A stretch of 64,000 bases of DNA from Ryuthela nishihirai (taxonomy: Eukaryota; Arthropoda; Arachnida; Araneae; Heptathelidae): assembly GCA_038380435.1 (NCBI GenBank), contig JAWZYU010000034.1, forward strand, positions 37,696,901-37,760,900, read 5' to 3'. A program made the translations under genes and the position numbers. Shown one piece after another: positions 10,739 to 21,011 of the stretch (the first letter of the stretch is position 1; the number at the start of each line of letters is the position of its first letter). The notes under the pieces are model-generated. The model searched no databases and was not told where the DNA came from. It saw nothing but the letters and a program-made list of their open reading frames with translations.

Positions 10739-10907
10739 TTTAAATCTCACCCTGCCTTCGGTGAGAAAGGGTACAGTCGCTCAAATAAATATCCAAACAC
10801 TATGGTCGATTACAGAATTGAGAAAAAATATCTGCCAACGATTTTTTTTAGAAATTAGTGATCTGGCAACCTTCGTGTCACGTGATTACAGAATTCAGGA
10901 AAAATAT

Positions 10908-11005
10908 CTGGAGCGTGTACAGCAACTGTACACGCTCCAGTTACCGTTCACAGCAAACTGGAGCGTGTGCAGTCACTGCACACGCTCCAGTTTGTTGTGA
11001 CGGTA
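10908..11005. repeat. two adjacent perfect hairpins
   Basis: The first is 15-bp arms with a 3-nt loop (10908-10922 / 10926-10940). The second is 19-bp arms around a single base (10955-10973 / 10975-10993, aaactggagcgtgtgcagt). An imperfect outer extension pairs gttaccgttcacagc with the distal gtgacggtaac. Confidence 0.9.
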
Positions 11006-11072
11006 ACTGCACACGCTCAATATTTCCGTGAGTTAGCCCACACGATCTAGTATCAAAATAATATGACCACCT

Positions 11073-11288
11073 ATAGTCGCTCAAAAAAGTATCCGAACAC
11101 TATGGTTGATTACAGAATTCAGAAAAAAATATCTGGAAACGATTATTTTTTTTTAGAAATTAGTGATCTGGCAACCTTCGTGTCACGTGACACGGAGGTT
11201 GCCAGATCACTAATTTCTAAAAAAAAATCGTTGCCAGATATTTTTTCTGAATTCTCTAATCGACCACAGTGTTCGGATATTTTTTAAT
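11073..11288. mobile_element. palindromic Tc1/mariner-type MITE, near complete
   Basis: The whole 216 bp folds on itself around gtgtcacgtgacac. Outer ends are tagtcgctcaaaaaagtatc and the inverse ggatattttttaa. It is the compact form of the element at 10772-11698. Confidence 0.85.
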
Positions 11289-11454
11289 ATATATAATGCG
11301 TATGAATATATAATGCAATGAATATGGAGCGTGTGCAGTTACCGTTCACAGCAAACTGGTTACGGTCACAAAGACCTGGATCATGTGAGCTCACTAATGG
11401 AAATATTGAGCGTGTGCAGTTACTGCACACCCTCTAGTACACGTCTTTTATCTT

Positions 11455-11527
11455 TTATCTTGTCTTTTGTTCGGCGCATTATGGCCTAGTCGCCCATGCG
11501 CCATAAAACCCAAAACAACCAACCAGC
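11455..11527 (+). mobile_element. 5'-truncated 3' end of a LINE
   Basis: tcggcgcattatggcctag ... gcgccataaaacccaaaac matches the terminal 60 bp of the LINE fragment ending at 30797. It is a very short, tail-only insertion into the palindromic element. Confidence 0.65.
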
Positions 11528-11719
11528 ACACGCTCCAGTTTGCTGCGAATGGTAATTGGAGCGTGTACAGTTGCTGTATACGCGACACGAAGGTTGCCAG
11601 ATCACTAATTTCTAAAAAGAAAAAAATCGTTGCCAGATATTATTTTTTCTGAATTCTGTAATCAACCATAGTGTTCGGATATTTTTTTGAGCGACTCTAC
11701 AGGTGGGATTGGAAAAGAG

Positions 11720-11968
11720 GGCGCAGGGAAGGAGACCCACTGACAGCTGTTAGAAGACAGATGGTAGCCTCCTGTCAAGACCATCCAGCGTATTCTTTAA
11801 CGGGGCCGCGGTTTAACGTCCCATTCGACGGACGTGTTTCTCTACTGACCGATGGCGGGGAATTTTGCGGAGATAAATCTCAACGCTGTCCCAGCTGGGA
11901 CTCGAACCTGGGAACTACAGATTACGAGTCTGGCGCGCTGTCTTGCCTGGCTACTTCACCTCTGCCCC
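11720..11968 (-). mobile_element. SINE-A lacking its 3' tail
   Basis: It begins within the body at agggaaggagacccactgac and runs to the head gattacgagtctggcgcgct. The gagcggcacttttttgcac tail is missing. Confidence 0.75.
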
Positions 11969-12096
11969 GCGAAACTTTCGGACACCCGTGCTTATTTCTA
12001 AATCCTTAAGGGACACCCAGTACGTAGGATTTTGACTCCCTTTGTATTTCTTACATTGATCGGTTGTTTTTAATGTTGTCATTTACTCTTTGTTTT

Positions 12097-12350
12097 GCCC
12101 GATGGGCTTGAAAAGGCCGCCGTCCGTCGGATGGGACGTTAAGCCGTGGCCCCGTGTGTGGGAGAGCCATGTTCTTTTCACGTTAAAGAACACGCTGGAT
12201 GGCCTTGACGGGAGGCTACAATTTGACTTCCAACAGCTGTTCCAGTTAGTTCCCTCCCCCAACCTTCTCTGAGCCTTCGGGGTCCATGTGACCTGGCCAT
12301 TTAGCCCGTGGTGTGCAAAAAAGTGCCACTCAAAGGTAAAACAACCCAAC
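12097..12350 (+). mobile_element. 5'-truncated SINE-A
   Basis: It begins at cccgatgggcttgaaaaggc in the body, with no tRNA head. It ends gtaaaacaacccaac and leads into a tail array. Confidence 0.85.
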
Positions 12351-12748
12351 CTTCGGGGTCCTTGTGATCTGGCCATTTAACCCATGGTGTGCAAAAAAGT
12401 GCCGCTCAGAGGTAAAACACCCAACCAAACCTTCGGGGTCCTTGTGACCTGGCCATGTTGTGCAAAAAAAGTGCCATTCAGAGGTAAAACAACCCAACCA
12501 AACCTTCGGGGTCCTTGTGACCTGGCCATTTAGCCCATGGTGTGCAAAATAGTGCCACTCAGAGGTAAAACAACCCAACCAAACCTTCGGGGTCCTTTTG
12601 ACCTGGCCATTTAGCCCATGGTGTGCAAAAAAAGTGCCACTCAGAGGTAAAACAACCCAACCAAACCTTCGGGGTCCTTGTGACCTGGCCATTTAGCCCA
12701 TGGTGTGCAAAATAGTGCCACTCAAAGGTACAACAACCCATCCTTCAG
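12351..12748 (+). repeat. second tandem array of SINE-A 3' tails
   Basis: About five units, usually 80-84 bp, each run from cttcggggtccttgtgacct to aaacaacccaaccaaac. Several share agtgccactcagagg instead of agtgccgctcagagg, showing that copies arose from one another rather than from separate SINE insertions. Confidence 0.9.
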
Positions 12749-13178
12749 GCTCCTTGTGACTTTTGAAGTCCACTGCCTCAAAAAGAAAATCTGATCACCC
12801 TTTCTCTCCTTCTGTGTTCTCGGAATGAAGCCAACACACCAGTGCGCATGAAATCACTTTTACCGTTTTGGGCGTTTCGTGTGAAACGCGAGCCCAGCTG
12901 CGAGTTTTTCCTTTTTTACCGCCACGACAAACGGCCAAGCGTGACTTTTTGCTTCTATTTTGCCGCGTCTGTATTCGGTGATAACTCAGTCACGGTCGCT
13001 TGCTTCCATCTTGACTCTCTTCATCGCCTGGGTAAGTGTGAAGGTCGCTTACCTTACAATTGGGATTTCCAAGGCATGATACTTTTCTCCCGCCGCCCAG
13101 AGGAGCGCGAGGAAAAAGAAACGCTCGCATCGTCGAATGGCAACACTTAAAATGCCACGATGGCTGCTCTCGATTGAA
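12749..13178. other. unassigned single-copy-looking region
   Basis: The part 12850-13130 is CG-rich relative to its surroundings and has a 102-codon open frame on the plus strand (12842-13150). No domain, signal or splice partner is recognisable. It could be promoter-proximal or simply unique sequence. Confidence 0.25.
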
Positions 13179-13192
13179 ACTCTTATACAAGG

Positions 13193-13937
13193 TTGGGTTA
13201 CCTGTGAACGGCACTTTTTTGCACACCATGGGCTAAATGGTCAGGTCACAGGGATCCCGAAGGCGCAGAGAAGGTTGGGGGAGGAGACCCACGGGAACAG
13301 CTGTTAGGAGACAGATGGTAGCCTCCCGTCAAGGTCATCCAGCGTGTTCTTTAAGGTGCACAGGGTATGGCTGTCCCGCACACGGGACCAGAGATTACAA
13401 AAACCCCGAAGGCGCAGAGAAGGTTGGGGGAGATAACCCACTGGAACAGTTGTTGGGAGACAGATTGTAGCCTCCCGTCAAGGCCATCCAGCGTGTTCTT
13501 TAACGTGTACAGGGTATGTCTCTCCCGCACACGAGGCCACGGCTTAACGTCCCATCCGATGGACGGCGGTCTTTCCAAGCCCATCGGCGTCCCCTAATGA
13601 CCGTGGGCAGGGCGGAGAATTTTGCGGAGATTAATCTCAACGCTGACCCAGCTGATACTCGAATATGGGATCTACAGATTACGAGCCTGGTGCGCTGTTG
13701 ACTGAGCCACCCCCGTCTCGTATAGTTGGGACTCGAACTGGGAAGTACAGATTACGAGCCTGACGCGCTATTGACTGAGCCACCCCCGCCCCGTATAGTT
13801 GGGACTCGAACTGGGAAGTACAGATTACGAGCCTGACGCGCTATTGACTGAGCCACCCCCGCCCCGTATAGTTGGGACTCGAATGGGAAGTACAGATTAC
13901 GAGCCTGGCGCGCTGTTGACTGAGCCACACCCGCTCC
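13193..13937 (-). mobile_element. SINE-A with four tandem tRNA heads and a duplicated body
   Basis: A single 745-bp insertion is bounded by actcttatacaagg at 13179-13192 and 13938-13951. In the minus direction it has a tail, a body segment that is partly repeated (13193-13385, then 13398-13640), and a head that is followed by three more heads repeating every 73 bp (gtatagttgggactcgaac at 13720, 13793 and 13866). Each head keeps tcgaac and tgagccac, the B- and A-box parts. Confidence 0.9.
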
Positions 13938-13980
13938 ACTCTTATACAAGGTGTCTGAGAAATAATTATAGGGTTTTAAA

Positions 13981-14335
13981 TTGGGTTGTTTTTCCTCTGA
14001 GTGGCACTTTTTTTGCGCACAGTTCGCTAAATAACCAGGTCACAAGGACCCCGAGGGCTCAGAGAAGGTTGGGGGAAGGGCACCCACTAGAACACCTGTT
14101 GGGAGAGAGTAGCCTCCCGTCAAGGCCATTCATGTGTTCTTTAACGTGCACAGGGTATGGCTTAACGTCCCATCCGACACAAGGTGGTCTTTTCAAGCCC
14201 ATCGGTGTCCCGTACTGACCGTTGGCAGGGCGGAGTGTTTTGAGGAGATAAATCTCAACGTTGGCCCAGCTGGAACTCGAACCTGGGGACTTCACATTAT
14301 GAGCGTAACTCGCTACCGACTGGGCCATACCGCCT
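13981..14335 (-). mobile_element. SINE-A, diverged
   Basis: It runs from ttgggttgtttttcctctga to cgactgggccataccgcc. It lacks the gcacacggggccacgg segment. Confidence 0.85.
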
Positions 14336-14411
14336 CGTATGCAAGAGAGCCATACCCTGTGCACGTTAAAGAACACGTTGGGTGGCTTTAACGATAGGCT
14401 TCCATCTGTCA
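14336..14411 (+). mobile_element. SINE-A body fragment
   Basis: gagagccataccctgtgcac to gcttccatctgtcag, in opposite orientation to its neighbour, with neither head nor tail. Confidence 0.7.
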
Positions 14412-14429
14412 GTCGTCCCATGGCTTTGC

Positions 14430-14598
14430 TACTTATTTAAGGGACCTGGGTTCGAGCCCCGGGTAAGGCATGGTTGTATGTGTTGTTTTACTGCTGAGGT
14501 CCTGCCATCCTCTCAGATCTTCTACTTTGGCACATAAACTGACAGGCTCCTGTCAGACCTCTGTGGCAAGCAGCTGCTTGAGGGGGTATTCATTTTTA
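14430..14598 (+). mobile_element. SINE-B, head truncated
   Basis: It starts at ctacttatttaagggacctg, keeps box B (gggttcgagcc), and ends ctgcttgagggggtattcat. Confidence 0.8.
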
Positions 14599-14717
14599 TT
14601 ATTTATTCCATCTGTCTTACATAAAATTTTATCCTGGTAGCAGGCAGGTTCCCCAAAGTCCTGAGGTTCCCGGGCCCCAGAATTGGTGGAACTCAATCTG
14701 GTGTTAAAAAACAAAAA

Positions 14718-14890
14718 AAAAAAATTCCTTCCCAAGCAACTGCTTGTCACCGAGGTCTGAAGGAGCCTGTCAGTTTATAATGCCAAATTACAAGGGTTTG
14801 TGAGGAAAGCGAGACCTCAACAGAAAGACAAACACAAACATCCATACCTTAACCTCGGGATCGAACCCAATTTCCTTTGATCAGTAGCGA
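14718..14890 (-). mobile_element. SINE-B, diverged
   Basis: ccaagcaactgcttgtcacc to gggatcgaacccaatttcc; it lies in opposite orientation to the SINE-Bs on either side. Confidence 0.75.
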
Positions 14891-14964
14891 AGTGTTGTCT
14901 TACAAATGGCAAAATTAAAACAACATTGTTTTTCGAATATGGGCTAAAAACGAGGATTATTATA

Positions 14965-15138
14965 GGTTTGGCTACTGATCTAAGGGACCTGGGTTCGAGA
15001 CCCGGGTCAAGGCATGGATGTGTGTGTTGTTTTTCTGCTGAGGTCCTGCCATCCTCACAGGCCTTCTACTATGGCATATAAACTGACAGGCTCTTGTCAG
15101 ACCTCTGTGGCAAGCAGCTGCTTGAGGGGGTATTTATT
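14965..15138 (+). mobile_element. SINE-B
   Basis: ggtttggctactgatctaag, box B gggttcgagac, and the usual end ctgcttgagggggtattta. Confidence 0.85.
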
Positions 15139-15307
15139 TTTATTTATTTTAGGTATATTAATTAAAGTATTTTAATTATAACCATTGAATTCAATACAGA
15201 ATGAAACAAACGTGTTTGGTATTATGTATTTCTAGAAAACTTACCGAATTACGAATAAAATGACTATAAACTAATGTTGTTTCTTTAAGGATAACAATTT
15301 TGCCATC

Positions 15308-15771
15308 GGTTCAGTCCTCTTTGGTGTATGGGATGATCTATTGAAGAAGTGATTCAATCCTCTTTGGTGTATGGGATTATCTGTTGAAGAAGTGATTCAA
15401 TCCTCTTTGGTGTATGGGATGATCTATTGAAGAAGTGATTCAATCCTCTTTGGTGTATGGGATGATCTATTGAAGAAGTGATTCAATCCTCTTTGGTGTA
15501 TGGGATTATCTGTTGAAGAAGTGATTCAATCCTCTTTGGTGTATGGGATGATCTATTGAAGAAGTGATTCAATCCTCTTTGGTGTATGGGATTATCTGTT
15601 GAAGAAGTGATTCAATCCTCTTTGGTGTATGGGATAATCTGTTGAAGTGATTGTCCTTTTTGGTGTATGGACTAATCTGTTGAAGTGATTTCAGTCCTCT
15701 TGTGTATGGAATGATCTATTGAAGAAGTGATTCACTCCTCTTTGGTGTATGGGATAATCTATTGAAGTAAT
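15308..15771. repeat. 43-bp minisatellite, about 11 copies
   Basis: The unit contains cctctttggtgtatggga and ttgaagaagtgattcaat. The first two units start at 15316 and 15359. Two variants, gatgatctattg and gattatctgttg, alternate irregularly in the first seven copies, and later copies are shortened. Confidence 0.95.
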
Positions 15772-16193
15772 TACAGAATAAATACATATTAGTGTATCAT
15801 ATATAATAAATATCAAATCGAAACAGTAAAAATATATAGAGAGCGATTTAGGTAAAGAGGCCATTTTCAGTCGGAACACTTAAAGGCAATTTTCCTCATA
15901 ACCATTTCAATTTTAATGAAAATTAGTAAATTTGTTGTGCTTAACGGAAAAAATATTTTTTCTGAAAATTCGGTTTTCTTATGGCATGTGGATTCAGATA
16001 TGGTTGGGCAAAAAACACACAATAAAAATAACTTTCTTCAAAAAGAAAAACTGCAATTCATTTCTTATTTGAAAAGTAATATCTCTGGTCTTAGAGAATT
16101 AAAGATGAAATTGGTTTCATTTTCAATATCTTTTTTAGTCTTTTAAAATATTTGACTTAGATTTTAATACTTCATATTAAATAATTTTTTATT
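15772..16193. other. unassigned, AT-rich
   Basis: An open frame at 15916-16146 (76 codons) has the composition expected of AT-rich non-coding DNA. Nothing else was found. Confidence 0.3.
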
Positions 16194-16522
16194 CGCAAAA
16201 TTTCCCTCCCTGCCCACGGTCAGTAGGGGACACCGATGGGCTTGGAAAGGCCACCGTCCGTCAGATGGGACATTAAGCCGTGGCCCCGTGTGCTAGAGAG
16301 CCATACCCTGTGCAGGTTAAAGAACACGCTGGATCGCCTTGACGGGAGACTACCATTTGTCTCCCAACAGCTGTTCCAGTGAGTCTCCTCCCCCAACCTT
16401 CTCTGAGCCTTCGGGATCCCTGTGACCTGGTCATTTAGCCATTGTGTGCAAAAAAGTGCCGCTCAGAGGTAAAACAACCCAACTCTGCAAAATAGTGCCC
16501 CTCAGAGGTAAAAAACCCCAAC
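16194..16522 (+). mobile_element. 5'-truncated SINE-A with repeated tail end
   Basis: It begins at cgcaaaatttccctccctgc, just after the head. The last 40 bp of the tail is repeated once (aaaatagtgcccctcagagg), a minimal case of the tail amplification seen at 9 and 12 kb. Confidence 0.85.
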
Positions 16523-17332
16523 GGTAAGTATTTATTTCATATATTTTTTAGAGATATTACTGTTATATGCTTGTTATTTTCTCGATCATCCTTCGAGTCC
16601 CCTGTCTCGAATCTCTTCCGACATTCACCTGTTGATGATGCTGTTCCTAATTTCAATTCTTTTCTCCCGCTTTGTGGCGCAACGTCCAACTAGGTCAGAC
16701 CTCTTCCTTCGGCGACCTGACTCAAATTATCAGGAACCGTCCTCATTTTCTGTCAGAAGAGCACCATTTCCTGCACGGCCGAAGAAGGGGCAAAAACTGA
16801 ACTCGAAATCTTCACTCAAGAAGAAAAGATGGATGGAGATTGGAGGGGGGGGGGGAGAGAGAAAGAGGGTTGCAGACCTAAATTCTTTTTGGGTGGAATT
16901 CCCCCTTTTGCTCTGTAAGATAGAAAGGTCTTTCGCATTTGCTTTCCCACCCCCCAGGGGTTTGTCTTGTCTAGCGAAAGTTGTTGGGGGGGAAGAGGGG
17001 GTTGATCCGGAAGTAGGACAAGGGAGTGGTTCCGGGAATCCCAAGTTGGAAGTCGGACATATCCAGATACATAAACGTCGAGTCGCTGCCGAACGACTCT
17101 TGGGTTCTTTTTTTTGTTGGTCTTCCACTTCCTCGTTCGCCTGATTGGTTTGTCTCTGAGAGAGCGTGTGTGTTACGGAAAGGCATCGTGATGTAAGACA
17201 CTGTCACCTCAGTGTGTTTCTTAAATGGCGTTTTCATTTGAAACAGGTCTGGACGAAGAACTTGCGCAAGAACTAGTGGCTGGTAAAACAGATAATCAAT
17301 GTATCGAATCTGCTCGTTTCTTCCAGTTTATG
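16523..17332. other. unassigned; long frame of doubtful meaning
   Basis: A 170-codon plus frame (16632-17144) begins with a hydrophobic stretch MMMLFLISILFSRFVAQ that resembles a signal peptide, but the rest runs through G- and C-homopolymers (a 10-G run near 16847) and a 132-codon frame overlaps it on the other strand. I treat it as unproven. Confidence 0.2.
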
Positions 17333-17455
17333 AGGCCGGGTTGCTCAGTCGGTAGCGCGCCAAGCTCGTAATCTGTAGTTCCCACGTTCGAGTCCCAGCT
17401 GGGTCAACGTTGAGATTTATCTTCGCAAAATTCCCTGCCCTCCCCACGATTAGTA
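17333..17455 (+). mobile_element. SINE-A head and proximal body
   Basis: gccgggttgctcagtcggta with box B cgttcgagtcc, ending near ccccacgattagtag. It meets an oppositely oriented body fragment. Confidence 0.75.
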
Positions 17456-17469
17456 GTCAGTGGAAGTAG

Positions 17470-17690
17470 AAGGCCCAGAGAAGGTTGAGGGAGGGGAACC
17501 ACTCTAACAGCTGTTAGGAGACAGATGGTAGCCTCTCGTCAAGGCCATCCAGTGTGTTCTGGCTCCATGAGACGTCCATGAGGATGGCTCTCCCTCAAAC
17601 GGGCCAATACTTAGCGTCCCATCCGACGGACGGCGGCCTTTCCAAGCCCATCGGTGTCCCCTACTGACCGTAGTGTTTTGCGGAGAGTTT
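17470..17690 (-). mobile_element. SINE-A body fragment
   Basis: ggcccagagaaggttgaggg to accgtagtgttttgcggaga, with neither tail nor head. Confidence 0.75.
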
Positions 17691-17692
17691 GC

Positions 17693-18078
17693 TTGGGTTG
17701 TTTTACCTCTGAGAGGCACTTTTTGCACACCATGGGCTACATGACCAGGTCATATTAACCCCGAAGGCTCAGAGAAGGTTGGGGGAGGGGACTCACTGGA
17801 ACAGCTGTTGGGAGACAGATAGTAGCCTCCCGTCAAGGCTATCCAGCGTGTTCTTTAACGTGCACAGGGTATGGCTCTCCCGCACACGGGGCCACGGCTT
17901 AATGTCCCATCCGACAGACATCGGCCTTTCCAAGCCCATTCGTGTCCCCTACTGACCGTGGACAGGGCGGGGAGTTTTGCGGAGATAAATCCCAACGCTG
18001 AGCCATCTGGGATTCGAATTTGAGAACAGTAGATTACGAGCCTAGCGCGCTACCGACTGAGCGCGCTACCGACTGAAA
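17693..18078 (-). mobile_element. SINE-A, near full length
   Basis: ttgggttgttttacctctga through the head; the last 16 bp (gcgcgctaccgactga) is present twice. Confidence 0.85.
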
Positions 18079-18203
18079 AATCATTACACATACTTCAAAT
18101 ATTACGTGTATACTACTAGTTAAACTCCCACCAATTTTTTAGCGCGAAAACCATTTCCATTGATAACTGTTCCATTCGATAAGTTCATTCCACTTTTAAC
18201 GTA

Positions 18204-19131
18204 CAGTCGCTCAAAAAAATATCCGAACACTATGGTTGATTACAGAATTCAGACAAAATATCTGGCAACGATTCTTTTAGAAATTAGTGACCTTGGCAAC
18301 CTTTGTGTAGGGGCGGGGGTGGCTCAGTCGGTAGCGCGCCAGGCTCGTAATCTGTAGTTTCCAGGTTCGAGTCCCAGCTGGGTCAGCATTGAGATTTATC
18401 ACCGCAAAATTCCCCGCCCTGCCCACGGTCAGTAGGGGACACCGATGGGCTTGGAAGGTCGCCGTCCGTCGGATGGGACGTTAAGCCGTGACCCCGTGTG
18501 TGGGAGAGCCATACCCTGTGCACGTTAAAGATCACGCTGGATGGCCTTGACGGGAGGCTACCATCTGTCTCCCAACAGCTGTTCCAGTGGGTCCCCTCCC
18601 CCAACCTTCTCTGAGCCTTCGGGGTCCATGTGACCTGGCCATTTAACCCATGGTGTGCAGAAAAAGTGACGCTCAGAGGTAAAACAACCCAACGTTAAAG
18701 AACACGCTGGATGGCCTTGACGGGAGGCTACCATCTGTCTCCCAACAGCTGTTCCAGTGGGTCCCCTCCCCCATCCTTCTCTGAGCCTTCGGGGTCCATG
18801 TGACCTGGCCATTTAGCCCATGGTGTGCAAAAAAGTGCCGCTCAGAGGTGAAACAACCCAACCTTTGTGTATCTTTTAAAAACTATCCGAACACTATGGT
18901 TGATTACAGAATTCAGGCAAAATATCTGGCAACGATTCTTTTAGAAATTAGTGATCTTGGCAGCCTTCGTGTATCTCTCAAAAATATATCCGAACACTAC
19001 GGTTGATTACAGAATTCGGGCAAAATATCTGGCAACCTTCGTGTCACGTGACACTAATTTCTGAAAAAAAATCGTTGCCAGATATTTTTTCTGAATTCTC
19101 TAATCAATCATAGCGTTTGGATATTTTTTTG
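18204..19131. mobile_element. Tc1/mariner-type palindromic element with SINE insertion
   Basis: Left TA-cagtcgctcaaaaaaatat at 18204 and right inverse tatttttttgagcgactg at 19131. The ccgaacactatggttgatta block recurs at about 18225, 18888 and 18988, so the interior contains partial direct copies as well. A SINE-A splits it at 18310. Confidence 0.7.
18310..18859 (+). mobile_element. SINE-A with duplicated distal half
   Basis: A complete SINE-A is followed directly by a second segment from cgttaaagaacacgctggat to the tail. The host sequence aacctttgtgta occurs before the head and after the second tail, so both parts entered as one unit. Confidence 0.85.
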
Positions 19132-19149
19132 AGCGACTGTGAGTCCTTT

Positions 19150-19560
19150 TATCATCAATTTTCACCTGAAATATCAGATTACTACTGTAAATAAATCATT
19201 TGCCATATTCGTTTCAAATTTTTAAATTTCCAAATTTTTCCGCCGTCGGAGGTCGCAATTCAAAGCTGAAAACGAACAATTGTCTCTAAATTGCATTTAC
19301 TCTTCGGGAGGTGAGGGGAGGCGGAGGTAAGGAGAAATCATTTTTGTCAATTCCAACTTCATTGCTTTTATATTTCACAAGCAAAATTTCTGACGTAACT
19401 GCATCACTTGCAATATTCGTTTGAAATTTTGTCATTTTCCACTCTTTTCCACCGTTAGTGGGCGCAATTATAGCTATTGGGAGATTGCGATACCAAGTGT
19501 CCAATCGGATGAGAATATTTATATCTAAAAACAAAAGTCTTACAACGCTCTTTTTCTGAA
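19150..19560. repeat. diverged direct duplication
   Basis: catttgccatattcgtttca ... ccgccgtcggaggtcgcaatt at about 19195-19262 resembles cacttgcaatattcgtttga ... caccgttagtgggcgcaatt at about 19407-19470. An 82-codon minus frame here is not supported as a gene. Confidence 0.45.
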
Positions 19561-19563
19561 GAA

Positions 19564-19601
19564 ATCTGGCAACCTTCGTGTCGACACGAAGGTTGCCAGA
19601 T
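19564..19601. repeat. 38-bp perfect palindrome
   Basis: atctggcaaccttcgtgtc followed by its exact inverse, without a loop. The sequence is the inner part of the palindromic MITE family at 10.8-11.7 kb. Confidence 0.95.
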
Positions 19602-19727
19602 CTGAAAACGAATTAAAAATTACCAACTGTGTTGAAAACAGCGTCAAAAAACAATCAAATTGACTTCAAAAAGAATCAAAATTGACTGATATTTTTATGA
19701 ATCTGTGCACCGTATTCTGTTAGGATT

Positions 19728-20117
19728 TGGGTTGGGTTGTTTTACCTGTGAGCGGCACTTTTTTTGCACACCATGGGCTAAATGGCCAGGTCACAAGGAC
19801 CCCGAAGGCTCAGAGAAGGTTGGGGGAGGGGACCCACTGGAACAACTGTTGGGAGACAGATGGTAGCCTCCCGTCAAGGCCATCCACTATGTTCTTTAAC
19901 GTGCGCAGGGTATGACCCTCCCGCACACGGGGCTACGGCTGAACGTCCCCATCCGACGGACGGCGGCCTTTCCAAGCCCATCGGTGTCCCCTACATATCG
20001 TGGGCAGGGTGGGGAATTTTCACGGAGATAAATCTCAACGCTGACTCAACTGGGACTCGAACCTGGGAACTGCAGATTACGAGCCTGGCGCCCTACCGAC
20101 TGAGCTACCCCCACCCC
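19728..20117 (-). mobile_element. SINE-A, full length
   Basis: tgggttgggttgttttacct to ctgagctacccccacccc. No convincing adjacent TSD was found. Confidence 0.9.
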
Positions 20118-20188
20118 TGTCAAATGTTAGGAGCAAAATCTAAAACTCTGTACGAAATCCTGTAAATTTCGAGGAAAGTTCTACTTAC

Positions 20189-20314
20189 GTGTGTGTGATA
20201 TCTCCAATCTCAGTTTTCCGATACAAAAATTCTTGTGCTCTGTCATTGAAAATTGCCTCTTGTGATAATGCGACGAACGTGAACTCTTCGTACCAACTCA
20301 TGAAAGAATTTTTT
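20189..20314 (-). CDS. candidate internal coding exon, unrecognised
   Basis: On the minus strand a frame containing MSWYEEFTFVALSQEAIF and then NDRAQEFLYRKTEIGDITHT runs without a stop into GTAAGT (20188-20183), a consensus donor. A possible acceptor TAG lies at 20317-20315, giving 126 nt (42 codons). The composition is protein-like and the sequence is outside all repeats I defined. I cannot name a family. Upstream exons should lie at higher and downstream exons at lower coordinates; none was found with confidence, so the gene may have long introns filled by the elements around it. Confidence 0.4.
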
Positions 20315-20529
20315 CTACCACATATTGCAAGGTGAAGGTGAATACGTAATCACTGCTCGCTCTGCGCCGTGCACAACTGTCTTCGAAACCGTTGCACTAA
20401 CACCGGCTGGCTTGGCTTCTGACAATTGCTGGGCATTCAGGCCAAGGTTGCTTAAACACGGGTTCACTAACCGTACCCGTACTTTAAACTCGCAAAACAA
20501 ATATGACAAATGATCGCAGGAATCTTACC

Positions 20530-21011
20530 TTTGCAAGTGGATTCGCCTCAGAGCTGAATTTTAGCCAACTTTAAAGCACAAAATGAGCATCTTTTGATCT
20601 TGTATTTGACACTTAGTTGTGTTGAAAAGCGAAACAGAAGCGGAGCATTGTTGACCTACTTGAAATGCTCTATTTATGGTTCGAAGGGACGTTGATTCAA
20701 AAATAAAAAAAAAAATGGATATATCAGAGGAATCAGTTTTTTTTTTATCTTTGATCTTAATGCAAATGATGCTTTTTTTTTAGAAAAGCAGTTTAACGCT
20801 AAAAAGAAATATTCACATTCTGAATTTCGTGTTTGTTTGGTTCAATGCGGTAACTATTAGAATATATTTCAGATTACAGAAATTAATATTTTATCTCTTT
20901 TTTTTTAAACTGAGCTATTGTTTTCACTTTGTGTTCATCCGTCGGTAGATATTAAACTTTTTTGGATAGATATTAAGTATCTGCGATTCACATTTTTCCA
21001 ATCTCCCAAAA
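20530..21011. other. unassigned
   Basis: AT-rich with homopolymer tracts; no gene or repeat was recognised. Confidence 0.3.

Larger units (their letters stand above)
10772..11698. mobile_element. Tc1/mariner-type non-autonomous element with nested insertions
   Basis: The left end is TA-cagtcgctcaaataaatat and the right end is the inverse, tatttttttgagcgactc-TA. The inverted repeats extend over about 110 bp through accttcgtgtcac. Between them lie hairpin-rich sequence (10908-11005), another copy of the same element (11073-11288) and a LINE tail (11455-11527). No transposase is present. Confidence 0.7.

Noticed and set aside
16632..17144. 170-codon frame with signal-peptide-like start as a secreted protein
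   Set aside because: It runs through homopolymer G and C tracts and has a comparable frame on the opposite strand; kept only as an unassigned note.
19718..20132. tgttagga as TSD of the SINE-A at 19728
   Set aside because: The second copy is separated from the SINE end by several bases and the match is only 8 bp.
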